This document shows positions 13,101-24,095 of a stretch of DNA of 64,000 nucleotides, one piece after another. How positions within the stretch are numbered: position 1 is the first letter of the stretch; each line of letters starts with the position of its first letter. The position numbers and the translations under genes are program-made. Under the pieces are notes generated by a model, which worked only from the letters and a program-made list of their open reading frames with translations, was not told the DNA's origin and did no database searches. The stretch is from Erodium maritimum. Its lineage: Eukaryota; Streptophyta; Magnoliopsida; Geraniales; Geraniaceae. The stretch lies in assembly GCA_963921825.1 (NCBI GenBank), contig OY997594.1, positions 39,550,557-39,614,556 of the forward strand. Reading direction: 5' to 3'.

Positions 13101-14295
13101 GTGAAAGGTATAATGACTTGCTTTGAGATCTTGAGCTCGGAGGCATCATTGAGCCATTTCAGCCGGTATGGTCGAGGGTGCTTTGTCCTTTGGAGACCTA
13201 GATTATCAACCAAATACTTGCTGGCCACGTTAGTACATGAACCTCCATCAATAATCAAGCTACATACCTTAGAATTTATGTTGCATCGAGAGTGAAAGAT
13301 TTTTTCTCGTTGAATAGTCTCGGGATCAAGGAGTGAGCTAAGGGCTCTCCTTATGACTAGTAGCTCTCCGGATTCTGGATAATCGATAATATATTCTTCA
13401 GATTCTAATCTTTCTTCTTCCTCATCTTGAGACTCATATTCTCCATTAGCTTTGAGGATCATTACTCGCTGGTTTGGACATTCTCGTGCATAGTGTCCTT
13501 TTCCCTGATATTTAAAACAAGTAATGTCACGAGTTCTTTGAATTAAATCCTTACCTTGCTCTGGTTTGTTTCCTTTTGATGATTCTGGTAGCTTTCCTTT
13601 GAACCTCTGGTGCATCTCATCGGACTTTCCTTTGTCTAGCGCTTTTGGTGGTTGTGATGCCCAAGAATTCTTGTTTCGATTAGTAGAGGTTGTCTTCCTC
13701 TTAATGTGTTGTTCAGCTTGTGTAGCAAGGTGCAATAATTCTTCCAAATCATGGTAGGTTTGCCTTTCCACATTTCTAGCAATTCTATCATGAAGACCAT
13801 CTAGAAATTGAGCCATTAGAGACTCCTCTGAATCTTCAGATTCTAACCTGTTTCGAAGTGTCTTAAACTCATCAAAATATTCCTCCACTGATTTATTTCC
13901 TTGAGAGAGCTTTCTTAATTTTTGTTGTAGGCTTCGGTAATAATAGGTTGGAACATATCTCTTCCTCATGATGAATCTCATGTCCTCCCAAGTTGCAATC
14001 TGACCGTGCATATGCCTCCTCTCGGATACATCTCTATCCCACCAAGCCAAAGCTCCTTCAGTAAGTTGGGAAGAAGTTAGGGATACTTTCCTTTGTTCCG
14101 AATAGTTTTAGTATTTGAATATATACTCCATACGTCTCTCCCAATCAAGATAAGCTTCTGGATTGACCTTCCCTGCGAAAGTTGGAGCATTGAGCTTGAC
14201 ATCTTTGTTTCCATGCTTAGCATCCTTTTCTCGGCCTCGATCATAATTGTGTTGTCTCCTTGGCCTTGGGTTTTGATAAAAATCTTGTTGGTCAT
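10148..14295 (-). pseudogene. Gypsy copy 1 gag-pol region (fossil)
   Basis: Minus-strand order from high to low coordinates: gag about 14,295-13,300 with a zinc-knuckle region (KGHYARECPN); aspartic protease about 13,290-13,020 (LIIDGGSCTNVASKYLV); reverse transcriptase about 12,950-11,880 ([24 protein letters not shown]); RNase H about 11,880-11,210; integrase about 11,200-10,150 ([19 protein letters not shown], then FNITDLAPYH near the end). Reverse transcriptase before integrase defines Ty3/gypsy, and the motifs fit plant chromoviruses. The outermost gag end lies beyond the solo LTR, at about 15,661-15,836. It is broken in several places. Confidence 0.88.
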
Positions 14296-15660
14296 TGATG
14301 TGGACATAAAATACATCTATTTTGGATGTCATTAGCCCACATTTATGTTCTTTTTAGTCCCGAGTTAATATGAAATGATGCATTTTACTATCATTTTGTG
14401 TAATTGGTCTTATTCTAGAGTTCACCAACCATTTGGAGCAAAAAGGTTCGAAACGGGAGCGAAATGGAGCATAATTGGAAGCTGGGCAGAAGTTTCAGCA
14501 AATGCACTGGTTATTTGCACGGGGTGCAAAGAAGCAGTGCACTTTTGCACTGTTTGTTGCACGACGTGCAACCTGGTAGTGCATCCAGAACAGAGGCAAA
14601 ATAATTTGCACCAGAAAGTTGCACGCCGTGCAAATAACCGGTGCAACTTAAGATGCACCGTGAAATGCACGGCGTGCATGCGACCGTGCAAACGTCAGAA
14701 ACGTGATTTGCAGCTACGTTTCCCGTTTTTAATCAGATTTAACTCAACATATAAAAGGGACTTTAGGTCAGATTAAGGGGATCACATTGAGGTTTTTGTA
14801 GTTTGGATTGTTTCTGAATATTTGTATTGCTTTTTCCAGTTAATATGAGTATGATTATTTCAATCCTTCTCTTGTGTTCTTATTTCATTACCATGAACTA
14901 AAATCTCATGATCTAGGGCTAGGGGAACGATGTGATAAATTGATTTTACTTATTTCGGTTATGCATTTCTTAAACTAGTATTAGGAGACCGTTTATCTAA
15001 TTCCGTTCTTAATGCTTTGTTGCCTTGATCACGTGATAATAGATTCAATCTTATTAACCAACAATTGGGAAATGAGGTTAATAGGAGGAAAAAGGAATTA
15101 GATAGCTCAGGTTTTAATCTAAGCCAGAATATGGTTAGACTGACACGAGTGCAATAGCTATTGGAGTAAACCTGAAAGTTAGAGGAATTCATAGAATATA
15201 ATGATATATACCGCTCTACACCTAGATTAGAGATAATTAGGTGGACCGAGTATGTTAGGGTCCTAATACGATCAAGAGATGGTTAGGACTACACCTAGAG
15301 AATTCCCGTTGCCCTTAGAATAATATTATTTACAAATGTATACCGAACTCCGTTAAGTCATTCATCACATTCGAACCCCGTTAATGTCCTAGATCGCCTT
15401 CTATCTCTGTTATTCAAATCACTTGTGACTTTGTGCTTATTTTCGGATCATTCACATTACTTCTCATTACTGGTATGAGATTACATTTTACAAACCAAAA
15501 CAAATCATCGTTATAGGAATAGCTTAACCATCGAATTAATTAACTAAAGTGCTTGTCTAATTGCTCCCTTGGGTACAATATCTCGGACTTAAAACCCGAA
15601 TACTACTTGACGATCGATACGCTTGCCGTGCCATTCTGAGAGTTATTTCTCAGAGTGTCA
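14296..15660 (+). mobile_element. Solo LTR, Athila/Tat-like
   Basis: 1365 bp, TGATGTGGAC to GTGTCA, interrupting the gag region of gypsy copy 1. The flanking 5-mers are GTCAT (14,291-14,295) and CTCAT (15,661-15,665), a target duplication with one difference. Removing it restores alignment with the uninterrupted homologous stretch near 57,070-57,100. A TATA box, TATAAAAG, is at 14,750-14,757. The start TGATGTGG and the CTTGACGATCGATACGCTTG stretch near its 3' part are typical of plant Athila/Tat LTRs. No internal domains are present, so it is a product of LTR-LTR recombination. Confidence 0.82.
14514..14690 (+). promoter_or_regulatory. Cluster of GCAC-GTGC palindromes upstream of the LTR TATA box
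   Basis: Four palindromes of the form TTGCACG-n-CGTGCAA lie at about 14,514-14,530, 14,556-14,572, 14,618-14,634 and 14,665-14,679, with further half sites between them. They end 60-70 bp before the TATA box at 14,750, where enhancer elements of an LTR promoter would lie. Binding by a transcription factor is an inference. Confidence 0.5.
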
Positions 15661-16013
15661 CTCATCATCTTCAGAATCTGGTTCATCTTTATTTTGATTC
15701 ATTCTTGGAACATTCACATTTCGAATGGGATTTCTACGGGCTGGGGGTGGCTGTTCAATTCTTGTCAATCGATTTCCAAGGTCTTGGATGGCAACAAGAA
15801 TCTGAGCCATGTTTGCATCCCCTTATTCTTCCATAGTCCTAAAATTTGATGTTTTCTCTCACAAACAAACAAATCAAGTGCAAAGGAAATTGAAAAGGTA
15901 CTGAACTTGAAATGATGAAACAACAAACTAGGAAAACAAATCTGGATAGATTTGAGTTCTGTTCAAAACTTCTTCTTTTCTCTTTTTTTTTTAAAAGTAA
16001 AACAGCAGCAATT

Positions 16014-17658
16014 CAGCTCAAACGTGAGAGAGATGACGCCGAAAATTCCTTCGTTCTCAGCGTTTGGCTCCACCTTGATCGCACTCTACGCTGAGTATCG
16101 CGCAGTCCTTTCAAGGGAGGAGAAAAATCGCAAATCAAAGGCAACCTCGGGTAAGAAGATGTCTACAACTCGGGATAAGAAGAGAACGAACAAATCAGGA
16201 TCTCCTGTGGTTGGGAAAGGTTCAGAACCGGCCGGAATTGGTGTGGAGGCTCTAGTCGATGCCGGAACAGTTACCGGGGTGATTATGACTCCATCTCAAT
16301 CCACCAAGGAGGCGTCAGCTACTCGACATCCTTCGAAGGCTTCAAACCCGTCACTGCAAGAGGTATCAGGAACCAATCCGGTGTCCGGTGATCACCGGAG
16401 TCCGGCGACATTTAAGGAGGCCGACCTCATCCAGGTAATCCCGAACGAGGTGTACATTCGTAATCTCCCTTTTGATTCATCTGAAGACTGGGTCCGTTGC
16501 ACTTTTGGAGCATTCAGAGTAGTAACGGGATGCTCTGTTCCGAGTCGGTTAAACAGGGGCGGGAAGAAGTTTGGGTTCGTCTCTTTCTCGTCTTCAGAAG
16601 CCGCCTCAAACGTCGTGGAAACCTTCAACGGATACAAGGTCAACGGCTATGTGTTGTTCTTAGCTTTGGCTCGGCGACCGGCGACGTTAACGGCGATTGA
16701 TACAGAGCAAGGTCAATCCAGCGAATCGCGGCAAAATCGAGTTGATTCGATTCCACGTGATCTGCGGCAAACTCAAGGCGTTAGTGATTCACGTGATTTG
16801 CGGGATTGCGTACTCAGTTTCCACGATTTGGTTTCCGTTTCTGACATGCGCGATAAGAATGGGGAAGAAGACGCAAACGCAAGTCGCGTTGTCGTGTCGA
16901 GTCCACCCGGAAATGGGCCTCAGGCCCACTCGCAAATAAGCACATATCAGCAAGATTTGGTGTTGGGCTTTGAGTTGGGTTCGGTTACGGGCTCCAAATC
17001 CGAGGCCCAGAGGCATGGTTTGTCTCAATCGGGACCGGGTACGGGTATTGATCACGCTTTTTCAGATCTTTTTGGGAACGCCAGAGTCCATAGAAGGAGC
17101 TTCTCCTTCAACCTCCTCCACCGAAATAATGTGGCCGCCCAAAGAAGAGTGACTTAAAGAAGGTTGTTCCTCCAACAGTGATCTATTAGACAAGGGCTAG
17201 AACTTCGGCTGAAAACAGCTCGGATAGCATCTTGATTGATATAGCCAAGAAGGACAGCGCAGGTAATTGGAGCTTTAGCACGAAAGTCAGTAAAAGAGCG
17301 GCTTATGCTTCAGCGATTGTACCCTTGAATTCTGTAGCTGCAACTCAAAGTCCTGAGGAAGTAGCCAAGGAAAGTGAGAAAGTTGATCGCACTGACCTGA
17401 CTCCAGGGGAAGAGTCATTACCTATTACGGTTTCTAACCGGTTTCTGTGTTTGAATTCAGGAAGGGATTAGACAAGCAGGTCGCCAGCGAAGTAGCGGGT
17501 CTCCTGTCCTTTTCTTGCCTGGTTCTGTTATTTTTTGTTTTCTTTTGGCTCTTTGTAGCTGTTTCGGTGGGGGGAAACATCCTTTTCAAGGATCGTTTTC
17601 TCACTATGGTTTACTTTTTGTAAATCATTTGCTTAATAAATTTTTCGCTTATAAAAAA
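16014..17658 (+). mobile_element. L1-type LINE derivative with RRM-containing ORF1 and no ORF2
   Basis: An insertion of 1645 bp ending in a poly(A) run. It is flanked by a 13-bp target duplication, AACAGCAGCAATT, at 16,001-16,013 and 17,659-17,671; the site occurs once in gypsy copy 2 near 57,383. It holds a 19-base leader, an ORF1 with an RNA-recognition motif, and a 3' untranslated end. No endonuclease or reverse transcriptase is present, so the central ORF2 was lost before or during insertion. RRM-bearing ORF1 proteins are known from plant L1 lineages such as BNR of beet. Confidence 0.82.
16033..17157 (+). CDS. LINE ORF1 protein with RNA-recognition motif
   Basis: 374 codons from the first ATG inside the insertion; the open frame continues upstream only into gypsy DNA. 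Residues about 1-50 are hydrophobic to basic (MTPKIPSFSAFGSTLIALYA). Residues about 50-135 are Lys/Ser-rich and probably disordered. Residues about 138-215 form an RRM with RNP2-like VYIRNL and RNP1-like KKFGFVSF. The remainder is low in complexity. ORF1 proteins bind their own transcript and form the ribonucleoprotein used for target-primed reverse transcription. The RRM could instead suggest a host RNA-binding protein, but the poly(A) tail, target duplication and lack of introns argue for a LINE. A further open stretch at 17,232-17,471 may be the former carboxyl end. Confidence 0.7.
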   Translation: MTPKIPSFSAFGSTLIALYAEYRAVLSREEKNRKSKATSGKKMSTTRDKKRTNKSGSPVVGKGSEPAGIGVEALVDAGTVTGVIMTPSQSTKEASATRHPSKASNPSLQEVSGTNPVSGDHRSPATFKEADLIQVIPNEVYIRNLPFDSSEDWVRCTFGAFRVVTGCSVPSRLNRGGKKFGFVSFSSSEAASNVVETFNGYKVNGYVLFLALARRPATLTAIDTEQGQSSESRQNRVDSIPRDLRQTQGVSDSRDLRDCVLSFHDLVSVSDMRDKNGEEDANASRVVVSSPPGNGPQAHSQISTYQQDLVLGFELGSVTGSKSEAQRHGLSQSGPGTGIDHAFSDLFGNARVHRRSFSFNLLHRNNVAAQRRVT

Positions 17659-17727
17659 AACAGCAGCAATTGATAAAAACGAAATTAATAGAATAAAGGA
17701 TAGATAAAACCTGATTTGGAACATTTA

Positions 17728-17739
17728 GCTCTCATACCA
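17728..17739 (-). other. Primer-binding site of gypsy copy 1
   Basis: The minus strand carries an initiator-tRNA-Met type primer site two bases from the 5' LTR. The equivalent in copy 2 is at 57,444-57,455. Confidence 0.75.
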
Positions 17740-17741
17740 GA

Positions 17742-18571
17742 TGATACAAGAACGTGGTGGTAGGATGGAGAACCTTAGCTGGTCGTACAACACTTTCTAA
17801 GGTTCCAATGGATGAAGATGGAATCGATGATGGAGATTGCTTCAACTGGTCTTACAACACTTTTTGAAGAATCGAAGTAACTAGGAGGATATATGGTGGA
17901 TTGAATGACGCCATACAAATTATGGAAAGTCTGCGATAAGTCGAACAAACAACCTCAAGGCTTCGCACACAAGAAGGTTAAATGTGATAAGTTCTTCCCA
18001 GAAGAAAACTCGAATTTTTATTTCATAAAACTTTCATAATACATGCTGAGAAGGGACTTTATTAAATAGTCCAGCAGTAAGTGACCTTCAAGGGTCGAAA
18101 ATTGATTACATTTGACTCTAATTAATGCTAACTGACTCTTGATAAACTAAATGCTTGGAATATGCAAAACAGAAAAAAGTAACTCAATAATAATCTGAAT
18201 TTAAATCCATACCTTGGCTATTTAATGTTCTTGAGTAGTTTGAGGGGTTGAATCTCCTTTGGAAATGATGAATACGTTGGCTTCATTAATTCATTGAAGT
18301 AGAGGCAAAAATAGATTTGTTGAAGTCTTGAATTGTTCTTGAGTTCCTTCTTGATTTGCCTTGGTGATCACGTCTTCTTGGAGTTCCCCCATGCTCTATT
18401 AAACTCTCCACTTTCTTGTTGAATTCTTCATGTAATGCTTTAGTTCCTGATCTTGTCCTTGGTACTGATCACATAATAGGAATGTTGCTAATAGCTTCCT
18501 CTTCGGGCTCGGACAAGGTACAGATAGCTTCGACGTCCGGTGCTAGTCGCATAATATGAATGTTGGTGATA
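17742..18571 (-). repeat. 5' LTR of gypsy copy 1, outer end missing
   Basis: It matches the LTRs of copy 2 (52,138-52,968 and 57,458 onward) from TGATACA inward. Similarity stops at about 18,571, where Athila-like element sequence begins without a visible target duplication. The boundary is probably a deletion or recombination junction between two elements. Confidence 0.8.
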
Positions 18572-18884
18572 TAACGCAAACACAAATACAGCTCATTAAT
18601 ACTACCAATAGTAAATCATCCAAACATTCCTAAAAAATCCTTAATGATGAAAATGTACTCCCGACTTGCTCATGCTGGCCAAAATTGCACATCCAAGGTT
18701 TACACAAAAAATAAAAACCCATAAAAACAATTCCACCAAAAATGCATGAAGTGGAGCATAGAATGCAAACATATAAATGCAAAGCATCCTACCCCATACT
18801 TTAAACCTAAGTATTGTCCCGAGTGCGACTCTAAACTTATATTTAGACATATTTACACATGCACCCGATAGATGATAACAATAA

Positions 18885-20241
18885 GGGTAATTTTCACCTC
18901 AATACCCTGACTATTGATTTTTTTCACCTCAATACCATAAATATTTTTAGTGGCACCTCAATACCCTAGAATGTCATTTTGTGTCACATTGATACCTACC
19001 GTTAACTTTTCATCCATTTTGGATGGAAAATCCCAATTTTTTCAAAAAATGACCATATTACCCCTATCACTTAAAACCCTAATTCCTTTTTTACTTTTCT
19101 TTTTTCTCACTTTCTTCTCTGAAACCACAACCCCTCGTGCTCTTCTTCCTCCCCCTCACAGGCTCTCACTCTATCCTTGATATTTAGAACTCTACAAATA
19201 TACTGATTTCTAATTTTTGGATCTCTAGCTGAAGCTGCTCATTCAGATTCATCAACAAAGGAACTTGATGGAGATGTGATAGACGCGGATTTCACAGATA
19301 AAAAATAGAGACTAGATCTGGTCATGGGGTTGCGAGATGAATGGGCGATGGGGAAGCGAGCTCGAGGCGGAGGTGGGACGGCGAAGCGAGCTCGAGGCGG
19401 AGGTGCGACGGCGAAGCGAGCTCGAGGCCGAGGTGCGCCGGCAAAGCGAACACGTGACGGAGCAGCGACGGCGATATGAAGAGAAACTGTGTGTTCGGCG
19501 TTGAAACATTAAATTCAATTTTCATGTTTTTGTATAAGATTAAAGTACTTTTAAGCTGGTTTACATGTTAATTTGGGATTGATGTTCATCGTGTTCACAC
19601 GTAATTGTTCAGATTGATTTGTGTATGAATCTGATTTCAAAGCTATTAAAATGTTATGAGGAAGATGTATTGAAGGACTGTCAGGGTATTAAGTTGGTTC
19701 ATCTGTATTGTATTAAAAAATAAATATTTTAAAATAAAATCCAAAATTTATAAAATAAAAAACTGATATTATAAAAAATAATAAGAATAATTTACATATA
19801 TGAAAATAATTTAATTGAATTTCCAAAACTGAATTTTGTTTAAATAATAATCTTATTAAAAACTAATTTTTATATATTTTTAAATTTTTTATATATAAAG
19901 TCTGATTTTTAAATAAAAAACAGATTTTTCAAAATAAAAATTGATTTTTTCAAATAAAATCTGAATTTTAAAATAAAAAACAGATTTTTTAAAATAAAAA
20001 TTGATTTATATAAAATAAATAGAATTTTTTGAAAACCAATGGCATTCTTTTGAAAATTTGACTTTTAATGAGGGGTATTATGGATTTTTAAAGTTTTTCC
20101 ATCCAAAAGTGGATGGAAAGTTGACGGCGGGTACTAAAGTGACACAAAATGTCATTCTAGGGTATTGAGGTACCACTAAAAATAGTTAGGGTATTGAGGT
20201 GCAAAAAATGAATAGTTAGGGTATTGCGGTAAAAATTACCC
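18885..20241. mobile_element. Mutator-like non-autonomous element with long inverted ends
   Basis: 1357 bp. Inverted ends begin GGGTAATTTT and run about 165 bp with good similarity (left to about 19,050, right from about 20,080). A perfect 9-bp target duplication, TAACAATAA, lies at 18,876-18,884 and 20,242-20,250, as expected for Mutator-type transposition. It contains no transposase. Inside are a GC-rich minisatellite at 19,351-19,470 and AT-rich flanks. The flanks outside it read continuously as Athila-like element sequence. Confidence 0.88.
19351..19470 (+). repeat. 30-bp minisatellite x 4 inside the Mutator-like element
   Basis: Four exact-period units start at 19,351, 19,381, 19,411 and 19,441. 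The consensus contains GAAGCGAGCTCGAGGCGGAG. The array is GC-rich in an otherwise AT-rich element, which suggests captured or amplified foreign sequence. On the minus strand the units encode a 10-residue Ser/Arg/Leu-rich repeat. Confidence 0.9.
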
Positions 20242-20700
20242 TAACAATAAACACCCCAACATACAAGTCAAGAAATCCTATATGCATAGTCTATCAGCAC
20301 AACAATTTGGGTGCTCAGCACCCACCAAAATAGCATGTAAGAAATACAATAGCGGTAAACAATTGAAAATAGGAAGGGAAGAGATACTGCCCCTCGAAGA
20401 ACCGCTACTCGACTTATAAGCTATTGTGGGAGTCCTAATGTGCATAGATGGATGGAAAGCCCATCGCCCGTGAGAACTTCTAAGAAGCTTGACGCCATGG
20501 CATGTGACTAAATCGCTCCCACTTTCCATCCATTGTTGGGGTTCCTCCCAACTAGCGCATTTGTTTAACGTCGTTAGCTCGAAGGGTAGGAGGCTCTATC
20601 AGGAGGCCTCCCAAGAACCTCATACAACCATTGCGTCCTCCTCTTCAAGTGTGGATGTGAAGGCGGGAGAAGGAGCAGAATGCAACAAACGAACCTCTTC

Positions 20701-21130
20701 AAAAATGTGGAGATCTCTAAGCCCTTCAAAAATGTCATTTACTGCTGGGGCCTATTCATTCAGAACTTCTTGCCCATCTGCCTGGTGAATGTGAATGCTC
20801 CATGTTTGTCCAGCGCCAATGCTTACCAGTCCCTCAAGGATAAAATTGGCTGCAAAATCGGCTTCTCCGTCACTGAATGGATCAGAGATCCTCTTGCTTG
20901 TGCTCATCAATGTTCATCATCGGATTCAATTCACAATTGCTGTTTCCTGAAGAACTTTGGGTAATTGTCTTGTAATTTTTGTGGAACTTGTTGGGTTTCA
21001 CTCATTTGGCTGTCAAAGCCATGTAATTCTGCTTTTATAGCATTGTAATTGGCTGCTTCTGCAGTGTCCTCCGTCTCCAATCTTTGGAACAGACGGATCC
21101 TTTATATAAAACCTCGTCGATCAAAAAAAA
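20701..21130 (+). mobile_element. 5'-truncated LINE tail with poly(A) and target duplication
   Basis: 430 bp ending GTCGATC followed by a poly(A) run. It is flanked by a 17-bp target duplication starting AACAAA at 20,684-20,700 and 21,131-21,147, with one mismatch. The GATC-poly(A) end resembles the large LINE ending at 36,055. The open frame at 20,680-20,964 begins in the flank, so it is not an independent gene. A retrocopied host mRNA is the alternative. Confidence 0.72.
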
Positions 21131-21147
21131 AACAAATGAACCTCTTC

Positions 21148-22163
21148 CTTGAGTTTTGTGGGAACTTCAAACTCAAGGCCAACATCATCAAGCTTGCATT
21201 AACAGAACAATTATGATCAAACTCATCTTGGCAAAGCTTGGGAGGGATATGAATCCCATGAATCGGAAAATGCACATGCCCGAAAGGGTCAATAGCATTT
21301 ACCAAAATAGAATAATAGCTCACAAACGGGGAGTGGGGACTAGCAAATGAATCAAAAACTTTATGCTCAACATTAAATTTATAAATCAACGGTATAGGTT
21401 GAACATAAAGAATTGATTGGCTAGAATCTAAAAATGAATCTCCCATACTAAAAAGAATTTTGACATCATGCTCGATGTCTAGCAAAATAAAATCAATGGG
21501 AGATTCAAACATAACACCTCTCTTGAGAGCATCTTCCATAGTACCCCTTGGATATCTAATAGATCTGTCAGCCAACTCTATGGATAATATGGGAATATTT
21601 GGCTCAGCAAGAGTTTATGAACTATTTTCTACAACTGTACAATCATTATTTACATCTATATAATCCAATGCATCAACACTATATGGAGATTGAATTAACA
21701 TACTATATGAGGGATAAGAACTTGATACCTGACATTCCACACTTACCTCTAAACTCATGGTTGAATCACGAGTTTTTTGCCCCGTTGTGTCACATAAGTG
21801 CTCGGAATGATCATCCTCAATGTGGACTGCTTGATCATCAAAGCTTGTCTCATTAATCAATTGCATGAGATCATTCATTTGACTGTGAAGATCTTTAATC
21901 GTGGATTCTTGTTCCTCTTGTTTCCTTAACATTCGCGTCATCATCTCATCCATCTCAACATGTTGTTTTTCATTCTCCTCAAGTTGTTTCAGGTGAGTGA
22001 GCGTCATCATCTCGTCCATCTCATCTTGTCGATTAATGAAAGGAAGACAAACTTGATGAAGTGACGACTCCTCGTCATTAGGTAATTGCGGTTCAACATA
22101 ATAACCTTGTTCAAAAGTTCTCAATTCTGATTGTAGGCATTTGAATGCACAAGAACCTTGCAA
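21148..22163 (-). pseudogene. Athila/Tat-like gag and protease region (fossil)
   Basis: The minus-strand gag-like part (about 22,163-21,615) is rich in Glu, Gln and Met with a coiled-coil stretch (MDEMMTRMLRKQEEQEST). The part from about 21,575 downward contains MADRSIRYPRGTMEDAL and SPIDFILLDIEHD, the conserved region around the aspartic protease of Athila/Tat polyproteins. Pol domains are absent. The region is broken. Confidence 0.7.
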
Positions 22164-22326
22164 TCGTAATACAAATGATCATTAGCACCACATATATCAT
22201 AATACCCCTTATTAGGGAACCAATTCTCCATAAAATCTATGATGCAAAGAATCAACTAGAAAAATATATCCAAAAACAAATGAAACAGTCATAACACAAA
22301 CTATATAGCAAGGGTCGCCTAATTGC

Positions 22327-22344
22327 TCTCCGGTAACGGCGCCA
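22327..22344 (-). other. Primer-binding site, tRNA-Asp type
   Basis: The minus strand reads TGGCGCCGTTACCGGAGA, matching 16 of 18 bases of the Athila/Tat primer site complementary to tRNA-Asp. It fixes the inner end of the 5' LTR at 22,352. Confidence 0.85.
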
Positions 22345-24095
22345 TAAAATTTGGCTCGTCCTACGGATTTAACGCAAAAACGGGATACGGCAAGTGCATC
22401 GGTCTCCAAGTAGTAACAGAAAGTAAATTCCGGGATATCGAGCCCAAAAGAGCGATAGACAATCACTTGCTATTTAAAGTTTGTAGCTAAGTTGTTTCAG
22501 TAAAACTCTATTTTTTAGCTTTGAAAATAAACCTACAATGACTAAAAAGAAAATAAAGCAAATATAGAATTTAGTAGAGAGTTTTCTTATCTTGAATTAA
22601 GTGAAGAAAAATCAAGGGCATGAGTTAAGCGAGTTCATTCCATAAAATTGAACATGTTCGATTGTTGCGATGTCGACTTATTTTAGAGGCAACGAGTTAC
22701 CCCGACTCTAGTCCTAACTTCTTTCGAACGATTCGAACTCTAATTGAATCTAACCACCGAGTTCTTTCCACAATCGATGTAGGAAGACCCAAAGCGGTAA
22801 GCTCTATGAAAATTTCTAGCTTTCGACAAAACAAGTCTATAGTTATTACAGTAGTATTAGCCCCAATAGTTCTAGCTAGGATTTAAATCAAACCTATGAT
22901 CGATTTTTGACTAATTAGAATCCTCCTCTTTCAAGTGACTAATCCTAATTCGAAATAGTTACCAAGCCTACACATGAGATAAAGCATTACGCACAATCAA
23001 TCATAGACAATAATACAAATCATCAATCACCACAATCCAAGCATCCAATTTATAGAAATTCCTACTCTAATCCCCCATAGCCCTAGAAATTGGGGGTTTA
23101 GGTGTTCATGGTAAGAAAATGCAAGGATGAAAAGAAGCAAACAATTAAACTCATAATCAAGATGACAGTAGAGATACAATCACCAAATTAGTCGTCCAAA
23201 ACTCGTTCTTTCTCTTTTCCAATCTCTAACCTTGATGCTCTTTAAAATCCACCAAAAGAAATCCCTTTGTGTAGCCAACAATTGAGCTTATCTCCAAAAA
23301 TCAACACCCAAAATAAATCTCAGATGATTCTCTACCCACAAAATATTGTTTCCAAACAAATACACCAAAATAATAAACTCCCTCAAATTCTATCTAAAAA
23401 TAATAAAAGAAATAAAAACTATATACCAATTGTTCTCTGGGTTCGTGTGCTATGTGCAAAAAAAAAATCTTGATTAAGGAGCCTCTCTTTTTTCTTATAA
23501 ATTACGGCTGCCCAAATAGGTTAATGCTGCCCTACAATTCCACCAATCAGTGAGGGCCACGTCAATGAGAAGAGAGGGCTGAGTTGGGCCACACATGGCG
23601 AGGGAGGAGAGAATGTCACGCCCCAAATCCGGTTTTGACCGGACTCGAGACGTGAACTAAAATAATAAACAATATAAAGCAATTTTAATACCAAAATGAG
23701 TCTCAAATAACAGTTTAAAAGATCCAAGTAATACCACGAGTCAACAGCTCGGCAAAACCCAAATAGTAAATAAGTTTGGTAAAAGTAAAATTGTACGTCT
23801 CCAGACAAAACTAGTCTAAGACCCTCGCTAGCTCCCAAGCATCGAGAATCCCGCTAGACCACATCCCGCTCAAAACCTGCAAAGCAATAAAGTAAGGGGG
23901 TGAGCTTTCGCTCAGTAGGAAAAGTAGTTAAGGTTAGGAGCATCTGCTCACCACCACGAGTAACCGTCGAATTAGGGCAGACTAGTACGACACACAACTA
24001 ACCACAACACGGAATCTCATAAACACAATCCTCAGTCACGAGACTATAACCACACTTACAAACATACTCATACAGACACTATCACACGGTACTCA

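Larger units (their letters stand above)
9776..18571 (-). mobile_element. Ty3/gypsy chromovirus-like element (CRM-type candidate), copy 1, nested and broken
   Basis: Minus-strand fossil. Its 3' LTR fragment is 9776-10,127, the polypurine tract 10,128-10,140, pol and gag lie between, the primer site is near 17,728-17,739, and the 5' LTR is 17,742 to about 18,571. The 5' LTR outer end is missing, so no target duplication can be read. An Athila-like solo LTR lies within gag and a LINE derivative in the leader. The overlapping parts of the two LTRs differ by about 5 percent by eye, giving an insertion age near 2 million years. It is the same family as the copy at 52,138-59,979. Coding capacity is broken in several places. 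Confidence 0.88.

Noticed and set aside
16033-17157. Host RRM RNA-binding protein gene
   Set aside because: The sequence is an intronless insertion with poly(A) tail and target duplication inside a gypsy element and fits LINE ORF1.
20489-20964. Overlapping frames of 94-99 codons as a small host gene
   Set aside because: They cross the target-duplication boundary of a LINE tail and begin in Athila-like element DNA.
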